From an uncultured Collinsella sp. (GTDB lineage Bacteria > Actinomycetota > Coriobacteriia > Coriobacteriales > Coriobacteriaceae), in assembly GCA_900547125.1 (NCBI GenBank), contig URFU01000027.1:1-19445 (forward strand): 19,445 bases of DNA, given 5' to 3'. Position 1 is the stretch's first letter; each line of letters begins with the position of its first letter. The notes below the pieces were generated by a model. It was not told the origin of the DNA, did not search any database, and saw only the letters and a program-made list of their open reading frames with translations. A program made the translations under genes and the position numbers. Below, piece by piece: positions 7,901-15,914 of the stretch.

Positions 7901-10780
7901 ATGTCTGATTCTTCTATCGTTATCCGTGGTGCGCGCGAACACAACCTGCGCAATATCGATGTTTCCATCCCGCGCGACGAGCTCGTGGTCATTACCGGTC
8001 TTTCGGGCTCGGGCAAGAGCTCGCTGGCGTTTGATACGATCTATGCCGAGGGCCAACGTCGTTACGTGGAGAGCCTGTCGAGTTATGCGCGCCAGTTTTT
8101 AGGCCAGATGGACAAGCCCGATCTGGACTCGATCGACGGCCTTTCGCCAGCTGTTTCGATCGATCAGAAGACGACGTCCAAGAATCCGCGCTCGACGGTG
8201 GGTACCGTAACCGAGATTTATGACTACCTTCGCTTGCTTTTTGCACGCGTGGGCACGCCGCACTGTCCCGAGTGCGGTCGCGTTATCGAGCGTCAGACCA
8301 CCGACCAGGTCGCCGATAAGGTCCTGGCGGCGGGGGAGGGCCGTCGTGCGTTTGTGCTGGCGCCGGTGGTGCGCGGGCGCAAAGGCGAGTACGCAAAATT
8401 GTTCGAGGATCTTCGGGCTGAGGGCTTTAGCCGCGTACGCGTTGACGGCGAAGTGCGCTCGCTCGACGACGCTATCGATCTGGACAAAAAGTTCAAGCAC
8501 GATATCGAGGTCGTAGTCGACCGCATCGTGATTCGAGAAAACTCTCTGGGCCGCATCGCCGAGGCTGTTGAACAGGCGACTGCCTTGGCACACGGCAATG
8601 TGAACGTGTACATGCTGCCCGATCGCGATGCTCCCGAGGGGACCGAGGGCGAGATGCTGGAGTATTCGTTGGCTCTGGCGTGCCCGGAGCACGGGCACTC
8701 CATCGACGACCTGCAACCGCGCGACTTCTCGTTCAACGCGCCCTATGGCGCGTGTCCCGAGTGCGATGGTCTGGGCTTTAAGAAAACGGTCGATGCCGAG
8801 GCGCTGATTGAGGACCCGTCGAAGTCGATTGCCGATGGGGTCTTTGGAAGCCTGTTCGGCAATTCGAACTACTACCCCCAGATCTTCGCCGCGGTCTGCA
8901 AGCACTTTAAGGTGAGCGCGGATACTCCGTGGGAAGACTTGCCTCCTCGGGTGCGCCGTGCGTTTTTGGATGGCATGGGCGACAAGAAGATTTCGGTGGA
9001 CTATCAAAAGCTCGACGGTCGTCGCAGCCAGTGGGACACCAAGTTTTCGGGCGTGCGCAATATCCTGTACGAGCGCTATACCGAGACGACCAACGAGAAC
9101 ACTAGGGCGCGCCTGGAGAAGTACATTCGCGAGGAGCCGTGCTCGAGCTGCCATGGCGCTCGCCTGCGCCCCGAGATGCTCGCCGTCACCGTGGGCGGCA
9201 AGTCCATTTATGAGGTTTGCTGCCTGTCGTGCCGCGAGTCGCTCGAGTTTTTTGAGGGCCTTGAGCTCACTGAGCGTCAACAATTCATCGGCGGTCGTAT
9301 CGTTAAGGAAATCCTGGAACGCCTGCGTTTTCTGGTTGATGTCGGCCTTGGTTATCTGACGCTCGATCGTGCTTCGGCGACGCTTTCCGGCGGTGAAGCG
9401 CAGCGCATTCGCCTGGCTACGCAGATCGGTGCTGGCCTCATGGGCGTTCTTTATATTCTGGACGAGCCTTCGATTGGTCTTCACCAGCGCGACAACGAGC
9501 GGCTGATTAAGACGCTCGAGCGCCTGCGCGATATCGGCAACACCGTTATCGTCGTTGAACACGATGAGGACACGATTCGCGCTGCCGACTATGTGATCGA
9601 TATGGGGCCAGGCGCGGGCGTCAACGGCGGGCACGTAGTCGCCGCCGGAGCGCCCGCTGACATCATGGCGTGTCCCGAATCACTGACGGGTGCCTATCTG
9701 ACCGGCAAGCGAATGATTCGAGTTCCCAATGAACGTCGCAACCCCGGACGTGGCTGTCTTAAGATTACGGGCGCATGTGCCAACAACCTCAAAAACGTTA
9801 CGGCCAAGATTGAGTTTGGCACGCTTACCGTCGTAACCGGCGTATCAGGATCGGGAAAGAGTTCCTTGGTCACCGATACGATTGCGCCTGCCCTCACCAA
9901 CACTATCCATCGCTCTACGCGTCCCGTGGGCCCGTTCAAAAAAATCGACGGCATCGAGTGCATCGATAAGGTGATCGATATTGATCAGTCGCCAATCGGC
10001 CGTACGCCGCGCTCGAATCCCGCTACCTATATTGGTTTGTGGGACGACCTGCGTGCGCTGTTTGCGAGCACGCCGGAGTCGAAGGCGCGTGGCTACTCGC
10101 CGGGTCGTTTCTCCTTTAACGTGAGCGGCGGTCGCTGCGAGGCGTGCAAGGGCGACGGTCAGATTAAGATCGAGATGCACTTTCTTCCCGATATTTATGT
10201 TCCCTGCGAGGTTTGCGGCGGCAAGCGCTATAACCGCGAGACGCTCGAGGTTACCTATCGTGGCAAGACTATCTCGGACGTACTTGACATGAGCGTGGCC
10301 GAGGCGCTGGCTTTCTTTGGGAATATTCCGCAGATCAAGCGAAAGCTTCAAACCCTGTATGACGTCGGCCTAGGGTATGTGAGCTTGGGCCAGCCCGCCA
10401 CGACGCTCTCGGGTGGTGAGGCGCAGCGCGTAAAGCTCGCCAAGGAGCTTCATCGCCGTCAGACGGGTAAGACGTTCTATATTTTGGACGAGCCTACGAC
10501 CGGTCTTCATTTTGAGGACGTTCGCCAGTTACTTGATGTGTTGCAGCGTCTTGTCGATGCGGGCAATACGGTGCTGGTGATCGAGCACAACCTCGATGTC
10601 ATCAAGGTCGCCGACCGCCTGATCGATATGGGTCCCGAGGGTGGCAACGGCGGCGGAACTGTCGTGGTCTCGGGTACGCCAGAGCAGGTTGCGGCATGCC
10701 CGCAGAGCTATACCGGCAAGTTCTTGGCGCCGTTGCTCAAACGTGACCGTGAGCGTCAGGCGCAGCTCGACGCACAGTAA
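7901..10780 (+). CDS. uvrA: UvrABC excinuclease subunit A
   Basis: The DNA-damage-recognition ATPase of nucleotide excision repair; complete at 959 residues, near the family's usual 940-970. It has two ABC ATPase modules: Walker A GLSGSGKSS (33-41) and GVSGSGKSS (647-655), signatures LSGGEAQR (495-502 and 836-843), and Walker B YILDEPSIGLH and YILDEPTTGLH. Zinc-binding modules are seen as CPECG near residue 124, CPEH plus CPEC around the UvrB-binding/insertion region, and the C-terminal CEAC...CEVC finger. In the middle module the first pair is CxxH rather than CxxC, a variant I recall from other UvrA proteins. Two stacked ribosome binding sites (AGGAGG 7883-7888, AAGGAG 7890-7895) precede the ATG. 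It is transcribed alone or upstream of ybaK; a weak hairpin lies after it. Confidence 0.98.
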   Translation: MSDSSIVIRGAREHNLRNIDVSIPRDELVVITGLSGSGKSSLAFDTIYAEGQRRYVESLSSYARQFLGQMDKPDLDSIDGLSPAVSIDQKTTSKNPRSTVGTVTEIYDYLRLLFARVGTPHCPECGRVIERQTTDQVADKVLAAGEGRRAFVLAPVVRGRKGEYAKLFEDLRAEGFSRVRVDGEVRSLDDAIDLDKKFKHDIEVVVDRIVIRENSLGRIAEAVEQATALAHGNVNVYMLPDRDAPEGTEGEMLEYSLALACPEHGHSIDDLQPRDFSFNAPYGACPECDGLGFKKTVDAEALIEDPSKSIADGVFGSLFGNSNYYPQIFAAVCKHFKVSADTPWEDLPPRVRRAFLDGMGDKKISVDYQKLDGRRSQWDTKFSGVRNILYERYTETTNENTRARLEKYIREEPCSSCHGARLRPEMLAVTVGGKSIYEVCCLSCRESLEFFEGLELTERQQFIGGRIVKEILERLRFLVDVGLGYLTLDRASATLSGGEAQRIRLATQIGAGLMGVLYILDEPSIGLHQRDNERLIKTLERLRDIGNTVIVVEHDEDTIRAADYVIDMGPGAGVNGGHVVAAGAPADIMACPESLTGAYLTGKRMIRVPNERRNPGRGCLKITGACANNLKNVTAKIEFGTLTVVTGVSGSGKSSLVTDTIAPALTNTIHRSTRPVGPFKKIDGIECIDKVIDIDQSPIGRTPRSNPATYIGLWDDLRALFASTPESKARGYSPGRFSFNVSGGRCEACKGDGQIKIEMHFLPDIYVPCEVCGGKRYNRETLEVTYRGKTISDVLDMSVAEALAFFGNIPQIKRKLQTLYDVGLGYVSLGQPATTLSGGEAQRVKLAKELHRRQTGKTFYILDEPTTGLHFEDVRQLLDVLQRLVDAGNTVLVIEHNLDVIKVADRLIDMGPEGGNGGGTVVVSGTPEQVAACPQSYTGKFLAPLLKRDRERQAQLDAQ

Positions 10781-10800
10781 AGAGACGTTGTAGTACCGAC

Positions 10801-10831
10801 GCGCCATCGATTCCTTCTGATTCGGTGGCGC
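10801..10831 (+). terminator. Weak terminator-like hairpin after uvrA
   Basis: GCGCCATCGA (10801-10810) pairs with TCGGTGGCGC (10822-10831) over 10 bp with one wobble and an 11-nt loop. It is followed by TTCTGTGTG, a poor T-tract, so termination is probably incomplete. Confidence 0.5.
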
Positions 10832-10870
10832 TTCTGTGTGTCGAGATGGCATATGCGGCGGAATTGGCCC

Positions 10871-10876
10871 TATACT
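10871..10876 (+). promoter_or_regulatory. Candidate -10 box for the ybaK-murJ-uvrC run
   Basis: TATACT (5 of 6 matches to TATAAT) lies 38 bp before the ybaK ATG and downstream of the uvrA hairpin. The -35 position is poor (TGGCAT at 18-bp spacing). Confidence 0.4.
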
Positions 10877-10913
10877 TAATCCTTGCGTCGCTCTGCGAGG
10901 GAAAGGATGTGCC

Positions 10914-11414
10914 ATGGCAAAGGCTGTTAAGACGTCAAAAACCAATGCGATGCGCGAGCTGGAAAGCGCCGGCATCTCCTATGTTCTCCATACGTACGAA
11001 GACGATGGCGACGAATCGTCGGGGCTGGGCGTCGCGATTTCCGAGCAGCTTGGCGAGGAGCCCGGTCAGGGATTTAAGACCCTGGTCTGCACGACGCCGT
11101 CCAACGACCATGTCGTGTGCTGCATTCCCGTTGCCGACGAGCTCGACCTCAAGGCCGCCGCGCGCGCCGCAGGCGAAAAGTCGCTGACCATGATGCATGT
11201 CAAAGATTTGCTTGCCGCGACGGGGTATGTCCGCGGCGGTTGCAGTCCGGTCGGTATGAAAAAACGCTTCCGGACTCTGATCGATGAGACATGCGTCCTT
11301 TGGGATACCATTTTTATCTCGGGTGGCAAGCGCGGCTATCAGCTTGAGCTTGCTCCCGATGACTTAGTTGCATTTTGCGGGGCGACGGTTGCCCCGATCG
11401 CGAGAGAGGACTGA
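10914..11414 (+). CDS. ybaK: Cys-tRNA(Pro)/Cys-tRNA(Cys) deacylase, YbaK/EbsC family
   Basis: A cytosolic trans-editing enzyme that hydrolyses cysteine wrongly attached to tRNA(Pro). The 166 residues match the single-domain YbaK length (about 160). Seen are FKTLVC with the conserved lysine (K55), HVKDLLAATGYVRGGCSPVGMKK (residues 95-117), which is the strongest family signature, and the C-terminal FISGGKRGYQLELAP region. The frame is open upstream to 10836, but the ATG at 10914 has AAAGGA at good spacing, and a -10-like box lies between the two, so 10914 is chosen. The stop TGA is only 3 nt before the murJ ATG, and the murJ ribosome binding site lies inside the end of this gene, so the two are almost certainly co-transcribed. 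Confidence 0.95.
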   Translation: MAKAVKTSKTNAMRELESAGISYVLHTYEDDGDESSGLGVAISEQLGEEPGQGFKTLVCTTPSNDHVVCCIPVADELDLKAAARAAGEKSLTMMHVKDLLAATGYVRGGCSPVGMKKRFRTLIDETCVLWDTIFISGGKRGYQLELAPDDLVAFCGATVAPIARED

Positions 11415-11417
11415 GCG

Positions 11418-13721
11418 ATGCCGCAGGAAGAATCAAAGCGCGGAGCTCACTTTGCAAAAGGGTCGGCTCCTCAGACGCCCGCGCCCGAGGCCGCTTCGTT
11501 CGATAACGAGATTCGAAACGCCTGGTCCGCTGCCGCTGACCCGGGCGAGACGGCCGTGTACTTGCGTGCCGCCGGTGCCGGCACGGCACTTCCCCGTACG
11601 GTTCTTTCTTCGGCTCGTCCCGATGAGACGGCTGTCTTTTTGGCCGCCGCTCAATCGAGCGCCAGCGTGATGCCGATCGCCTCCGAGGCTCCTCGTGCAC
11701 CGCGTCCCGATGAGACGGCGGTGTTTTTGATGGCAGCCCAGGGAAAGAGCACACCGCAGAGCGCTCCTGCCGCTCGTTCCGCCAAGCCCACGGCTCATGA
11801 TGATGGCGAACCGCTTCTTTCGGATGACGAATGGTCGCCGCTTGGTTCGACCGATCCCGTCGAGGGCGTGGCCATCGACGGTGATGACGACTGGGACCCT
11901 CTGTCGTTTTCTGCCCGAACCGTCGCCGCCAATGAAGTTGACACGGTGTTTGGCGACCATGCCATATTCGATGATGATGCCGTATCCGGTAACAACATGC
12001 CGAACAGCGATGACGCCGCACCTGCTGATGGCGCCGTTTTGGTTGACGATCCCTTTGCGATGACCGGCTCCTTTGCCGTCGTGGACGATTTGCCGCCACA
12101 AGATGAGGTTTATGAGGACTCTCAGGACGACGTAGACGATATGGGTTCGTCGGACTACTCCACGGTTGGTCGTTCTGCTGGCCTTATGACCGTGCTGACC
12201 ATCGTGTCGCGTGTCACCGGGTTTATCCGCACGTGGGCCATGGCGGCCGCCATCGGTATGTCGCTGCTCTCGTCCTCCTATCAGGTTGCCAACAACCTGC
12301 CCAACATGCTCTACGAGCTCGTGATGGGCGGCATGCTCGTTACGGCGTTTTTGCCGGTGTATATGGGTGTGAGACGCGAGCAGGGTCGCGAGGCATCGAA
12401 CGAGTATGTCGGCAACCTGCTCGGTATTCTGCTTCTGCTGCTGGGCGGTATCTCACTGCTGGGCACCGTGTTTGCTCCCGGCTTTATTTGGACGCAGTCG
12501 TTCCTTTCGGGCGATGGCGGCAGCATGGATACCGCTGCGTTCATGTTCCGCTTCTTTGCTATTCAAATTCTGTTTTATGGCTTGGGCTCGGTGTTCTCGG
12601 GCGTTCTCAACGCACACCGCGACTACTTCTGGTCGACGTTTGCCCCGGTTCTCAACAATGTCATCGTCATCGCCAGCTTTATGGGCTTTGCTCCCGTGTC
12701 TGCACAATTTGGCGAGCAGGCCGGTATTATCTTGATCGCAGCTGGTACGACCCTCGGCGTCTTTGTCCAGATGGCCTGCCAGATTCCCGCGCTTGGCAAG
12801 CATGGCGTGCATCCTCATATCCATATCGACTTTAAGGATCCCGCGCTGCGACAGACGATCGCGCTTGGTATCCCGACGCTGCTCGCCACGGTGTGCATGT
12901 TTGTCTCGACTTCTATCACCAACGCTGCTGCGCTGGTGGGCCAGCCCGAGACCGGCCCTTCCGTCATCGCATATGCGCGCCTGTGGTACACATTGCCCTA
13001 TGCGCTGATCGCCGCCTCGCTTTCGACGGCACTCTATACCGAACTCTCTCACGATGCGCAGGAAAAGGATTACGACAGCGTCCGCACGGGCAGTTCGCGC
13101 GGTGTCGCCCAGATGCTCTTCTTCCTGATTCCGTTTGCGATGTATCTGATCGTCTTCGCCCGTCCGCTCAACATGATCTACTGCGCCGGCAAGTTCGATG
13201 AATCCGGTGTGGCGCTGGTGTCGGAGTTCCTTATCTATCTGGCACTTTCCCTGCCGCTCTACGGCGTGGTCGTGCTGATGCAGAAGAGCTTCTCGGCCCT
13301 GCTCGATATGAAACCTTATAGCCGCTATTGCCTGTACTCCGCTATCGGTCAGGCCGGTTCGGTGCTGCTGTTTGGCGTGGTGCTGGGCTACGGTATGCCG
13401 GCAATTGCGCTTTCGTACGTCGTTGACTACGTGGTCTTGGTCGGATGCTCACTGTGGTGGCTGCGCCGTCGTCTGCATGGCCTTCAGGTCAAGTCTATCC
13501 TGCATGGCGGTTTCTTCGGCCTACTGTTCGGTGGCTTGGGCGCTGCCGCGGGCGCCGGCATCATGTGGGCACTTGAGCACTTTGTCGGAGCGCTTGGCAG
13601 CTCGATCCTCATTACCCTGGGCTACGTTTGTGTTGCAGGCGTCGTCTCGCTCGCTGTAACTTTTGGTCTTGCCTTCGTCTTTAAGATGCCCGAGGTCTCG
13701 GCGCTGCTTCGTCGCAAGTAG
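11418..13721 (+). CDS. murJ: Lipid II flippase MurJ with long acidic N-terminal extension
   Basis: An integral membrane MATE-like flippase that turns lipid-linked peptidoglycan precursor to the outer face. The MurJ core begins near residue 250 (TVGRSAGLMTVLTIVSRVTGFIRTW) and runs to the end with about 14 hydrophobic segments and the usual NNLPNMLYELVMGGML segment. The 767 residues exceed the usual 510-550 by about 250. The extra N-terminal part is hydrophilic, rich in Ala/Pro/Asp and predicted disordered. It holds three copies of an (D/G)ETAV(F/Y)L motif (residues 43-49, 69-75, 98-104) and two D(D/E)W(S/D)PL motifs (about 137-142 and 157-162). The start ATG sits 3 nt after ybaK with AGAGGA in the ybaK end. 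Codon use in the extension resembles the core, so it is real coding sequence. uvrC follows with no gap. Confidence 0.95.
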   Translation: MPQEESKRGAHFAKGSAPQTPAPEAASFDNEIRNAWSAAADPGETAVYLRAAGAGTALPRTVLSSARPDETAVFLAAAQSSASVMPIASEAPRAPRPDETAVFLMAAQGKSTPQSAPAARSAKPTAHDDGEPLLSDDEWSPLGSTDPVEGVAIDGDDDWDPLSFSARTVAANEVDTVFGDHAIFDDDAVSGNNMPNSDDAAPADGAVLVDDPFAMTGSFAVVDDLPPQDEVYEDSQDDVDDMGSSDYSTVGRSAGLMTVLTIVSRVTGFIRTWAMAAAIGMSLLSSSYQVANNLPNMLYELVMGGMLVTAFLPVYMGVRREQGREASNEYVGNLLGILLLLLGGISLLGTVFAPGFIWTQSFLSGDGGSMDTAAFMFRFFAIQILFYGLGSVFSGVLNAHRDYFWSTFAPVLNNVIVIASFMGFAPVSAQFGEQAGIILIAAGTTLGVFVQMACQIPALGKHGVHPHIHIDFKDPALRQTIALGIPTLLATVCMFVSTSITNAAALVGQPETGPSVIAYARLWYTLPYALIAASLSTALYTELSHDAQEKDYDSVRTGSSRGVAQMLFFLIPFAMYLIVFARPLNMIYCAGKFDESGVALVSEFLIYLALSLPLYGVVVLMQKSFSALLDMKPYSRYCLYSAIGQAGSVLLFGVVLGYGMPAIALSYVVDYVVLVGCSLWWLRRRLHGLQVKSILHGGFFGLLFGGLGAAAGAGIMWALEHFVGALGSSILITLGYVCVAGVVSLAVTFGLAFVFKMPEVSALLRRK
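11541..11729 (+). repeat. Three ETAV(F/Y)L motif repeats within murJ
   Basis: Copies at 11541-11564 (PGETAVYL), 11619-11642 (PDETAVFL) and 11706-11729 (PDETAVFL), spaced 26 and 29 codons apart. The second and third share near-identical DNA (CGTCCCGATGAGACGGC), the first is more diverged, and the linkers differ, which argues for kept function rather than recent duplication alone. Confidence 0.85.
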
Positions 13722-15668
13722 GTGCGCGTGGCGGGTCACGACAACATTCCAACACTTGCCGAGCAGGTTTCGCGCGTTCCCACGCAACCCGGCTGCTACC
13801 TTTGGAAAGATGCCAAGGGTGATGTCATCTATGTGGGCAAGGCAAAAAACCTGCGTGCCCGTATGCGTCAATACGTGACGCTGCAGGACGAGCGTCAAAA
13901 GATCCCGCTCATGATGCAGCTGGTGGCGAGCTTCGACTATATCGTGGTGGAGACCGAGCACGAGGCATTGGTGCTCGAGCGCAATCTGATTGGTCAGTAC
14001 CATCCGTACTTTAACGTCGATCTCAAAGACGATAAAAGCTATCCCTTTATCGCCATTACCAAGAGCGACTTGTTTCCGGCTATTAAATACACGCGAGAGC
14101 GTCATAAACCGGGAACGCGCTATTTTGGCCCCTATACCGATAGCCGTGCGGCGCGTGAGACCATCGATACGCTACGCAAGGTTATTCCTATTTGCTCGGC
14201 ATCCTGTGCGGAATGGCGCCGCTGCCGCCGCATCGTCGAATCTCATAAGGGCGAAGAAGACATCGTCAATATGATTTGCGCGCAAAACGGGCGTCCCTGC
14301 TTTGACTATCATGTCGGGCGCGGGCCGGGCGCATGCGTCGGTGCGATTTCCCCCGCCGACTATGCCAAGAACGTCAAGCGTGTCGAACGTTTCTTGTCGG
14401 GCCATCGCAAGGATGTCGTCGACGAGCTTACGTCCGAGATGACAGAGGCAGCCGAGACACTCGATTTTGAGCGTGCGGCGCGCGTCAAGCGTCGCCTGGA
14501 AGTCATTAGGGGCCTGGACGATCGCCAACAGGTCGTTTTTCCATCAAGCGTCGATATCGACGTCATCGGCTTCTATCGCGAAGAGACTATCTCTGCCGCC
14601 TGTGTCTTTGTCGTTCGCGAGGGCCGAACGGTTCGAACTTGTGAGTTCATCCTCGATAAAGGCCTGGATGTCGACGAGGAAGAGCTTCAATCGGGCATTC
14701 TTAAGCGCTATTACGACGAGACGGCTGATATTCCAGCCGAGATCAATCTCTCTGTCGAGCTTGAGGATGCCGAAGCGTTGGGGGAGTGGCTTGCGGGCAA
14801 GCGAGAACGCTCTTGCCATCTCCATAGGCCACAGCGCGGCGAAAAGCACCGCCTGCTCGATATGGCTTCCAAAAATGCGCGCCATGCCCTCATGCGCTAC
14901 ATGATGCGCACGGGGTATGCTGATGATCGCACCAATCAGGCGCTCCTGGAGCTCGAAAGCGCGCTGGCGCTGCCTGCGCCGCCGTTGCGCATCGAGTGCT
15001 TCGATATCTCGACGTTGCACGGCACCTTTACCGTCGCTTCGATGGTGGTATTTACCAACGGCCGTGCCGACAAGGGCCAGTATCGTCGCTTTAAAATTCA
15101 GGCCGAATTGGACGAGGCGAACGACTTCGTATCGATGTCCGAGGTTCTGGGGCGTCGCTATGCTCCCGAGCGCATGGCGGACGAGCGCTTTGGCTCGCGC
15201 CCCGATTTGCTCGTAGTCGATGGCGGCAAGCCGCAATTGACCGCTGCAATTAAGCAACTCGAGGCACTCGGTCTCGATATACCAGTTTGTGGCTTGGCAA
15301 AGGCCGATGAGGAGGTTTTCGTGCCTTGGGACGAGACGCCTGTCGTGCTGCCGACAGGGTCCGCTTCGCTCTATCTGATTAAACAGGTACGAGACGAATC
15401 ACACCGTTTTGCCATTACATTCCATCGCGAGCTGCGCGATAAGGCTATGACGGTTTCGGTGCTTGACGACGTTCCGGGCGTGGGACCCACCAGAAAACGT
15501 GCCATTATGCGCCATTTTGGCTCGATGAAGCGTTTGCGCGCGGCAAGCGAGCAGGAGATTGCAGAAGTTCGAGGCGTTCCGGCTGATGTCGCCAAAGCGG
15601 TCCACGAGGCACTTGTTGCATGGAATGCCGAGCGCGCCCAGGCATCGGCCAACCGATCCGAAAACTAA
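13722..15668 (+). CDS. uvrC: UvrABC excinuclease subunit C
   Basis: The nuclease subunit that cuts on both sides of the lesion. Complete at 648 residues. The order is: N-terminal GIY-YIG nuclease (GCY...VIYVG, residues 24-39, with RARMRQY following), a cysteine-containing region (158-205), a UVR domain (FERAARVKRRLEVI, about 247-260) for UvrB contact, an RNase H-like nuclease with FDIS (D428), VVDGGKPQL (D500) and ESHRF (H561), and tandem helix-hairpin-helix motifs (VPGVGPTRKRAI, VRGVPADVAKAV). The start is GTG immediately after the murJ TAG. A second GTG at 13728, with AGGTG upstream at 5-nt spacing, is an equally good alternative giving 646 residues. The usual GRCxxPC motif reads GRGPGAC, losing one Fe-S ligand, and extra cysteines occur at 158, 162, 168 and 186. 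Co-transcription with murJ is likely. Confidence 0.97.
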   Translation: MRVAGHDNIPTLAEQVSRVPTQPGCYLWKDAKGDVIYVGKAKNLRARMRQYVTLQDERQKIPLMMQLVASFDYIVVETEHEALVLERNLIGQYHPYFNVDLKDDKSYPFIAITKSDLFPAIKYTRERHKPGTRYFGPYTDSRAARETIDTLRKVIPICSASCAEWRRCRRIVESHKGEEDIVNMICAQNGRPCFDYHVGRGPGACVGAISPADYAKNVKRVERFLSGHRKDVVDELTSEMTEAAETLDFERAARVKRRLEVIRGLDDRQQVVFPSSVDIDVIGFYREETISAACVFVVREGRTVRTCEFILDKGLDVDEEELQSGILKRYYDETADIPAEINLSVELEDAEALGEWLAGKRERSCHLHRPQRGEKHRLLDMASKNARHALMRYMMRTGYADDRTNQALLELESALALPAPPLRIECFDISTLHGTFTVASMVVFTNGRADKGQYRRFKIQAELDEANDFVSMSEVLGRRYAPERMADERFGSRPDLLVVDGGKPQLTAAIKQLEALGLDIPVCGLAKADEEVFVPWDETPVVLPTGSASLYLIKQVRDESHRFAITFHRELRDKAMTVSVLDDVPGVGPTRKRAIMRHFGSMKRLRAASEQEIAEVRGVPADVAKAVHEALVAWNAERAQASANRSEN

Positions 15669-15693
15669 ACGTGCTTCTAAACAACTGATATAC

Positions 15694-15716
15694 ATGATTG
15701 GTCAATTTTCAATCAT
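15694..15716 (+). terminator. Weak AT-rich hairpin after uvrC
   Basis: ATGATTG pairs with CAATCAT (7 bp, 9-nt loop), followed by TTGTTTC, 26 bases after the uvrC stop. The stem has only two G-C pairs, so it is a poor terminator candidate, but no better one is present. Confidence 0.3.
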
Positions 15717-15768
15717 TTGTTTCGCGGTGATTACCTGCCGATTTCGGGTTTTATTAACGCTAAAACGT

Positions 15769-15801
15769 TTGACTAGCCATGGTGAACAACACTGCTATCC
15801 T
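15769..15801 (+). promoter_or_regulatory. Candidate distal promoter of the importer operon
   Basis: An extended -10 TGC-TATCCT (15793-15801) follows TTGACT (15769-15774). The 21-bp spacing is too long for an ordinary -35/-10 pair, though an extended -10 may work with a poor -35. Use of it would give a leader of about 225 nt that contains the nested dyads. Confidence 0.35.
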
Positions 15802-15833
15802 GCGGGTTGACGAAGACTGATATCTCACCTCGT

Positions 15834-15914
15834 CGATACATACTGTCTGTCGAATCATTTGTCAATGAATTCGGTGAACGGTAGTAAATACCGTTCAAGC
15901 GTATGTATGTATCG
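15834..15914 (+). repeat. Nested inverted repeats: possible structured leader RNA or operator array
   Basis: An outer 10-bp perfect pair, CGATACATAC (15834-15843) with GTATGTATCG (15905-15914), encloses two adjacent inner dyads. The first is CGAATCATT/AATG-A-ATTCG (15851-15873; 9 bp, one bulged A, 4-nt loop). The second is TGAACGGTA/TACCGTTCA (15875-15897; 9 bp perfect, 5-nt loop). Together they can form a three-way junction. No known riboswitch class was recognised. Confidence 0.6.

Noticed and set aside
8099..9634. A 511-codon open frame on the strand opposite uvrA
   Set aside because: It lies wholly inside an unmistakable uvrA gene, has no recognisable domain and no good ribosome binding site. 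Long antisense frames are expected from GC-rich codon use.
10836..10913. Longer YbaK start
   Set aside because: The extension is not like the family, covers a -10-like box, and the ATG at 10914 has a proper ribosome binding site and gives normal length.
15740..15756. CCGATTTCGG followed by TTTTATT as a uvrC terminator
   Set aside because: The stem would be only four base pairs with a two-base loop, too weak to call.
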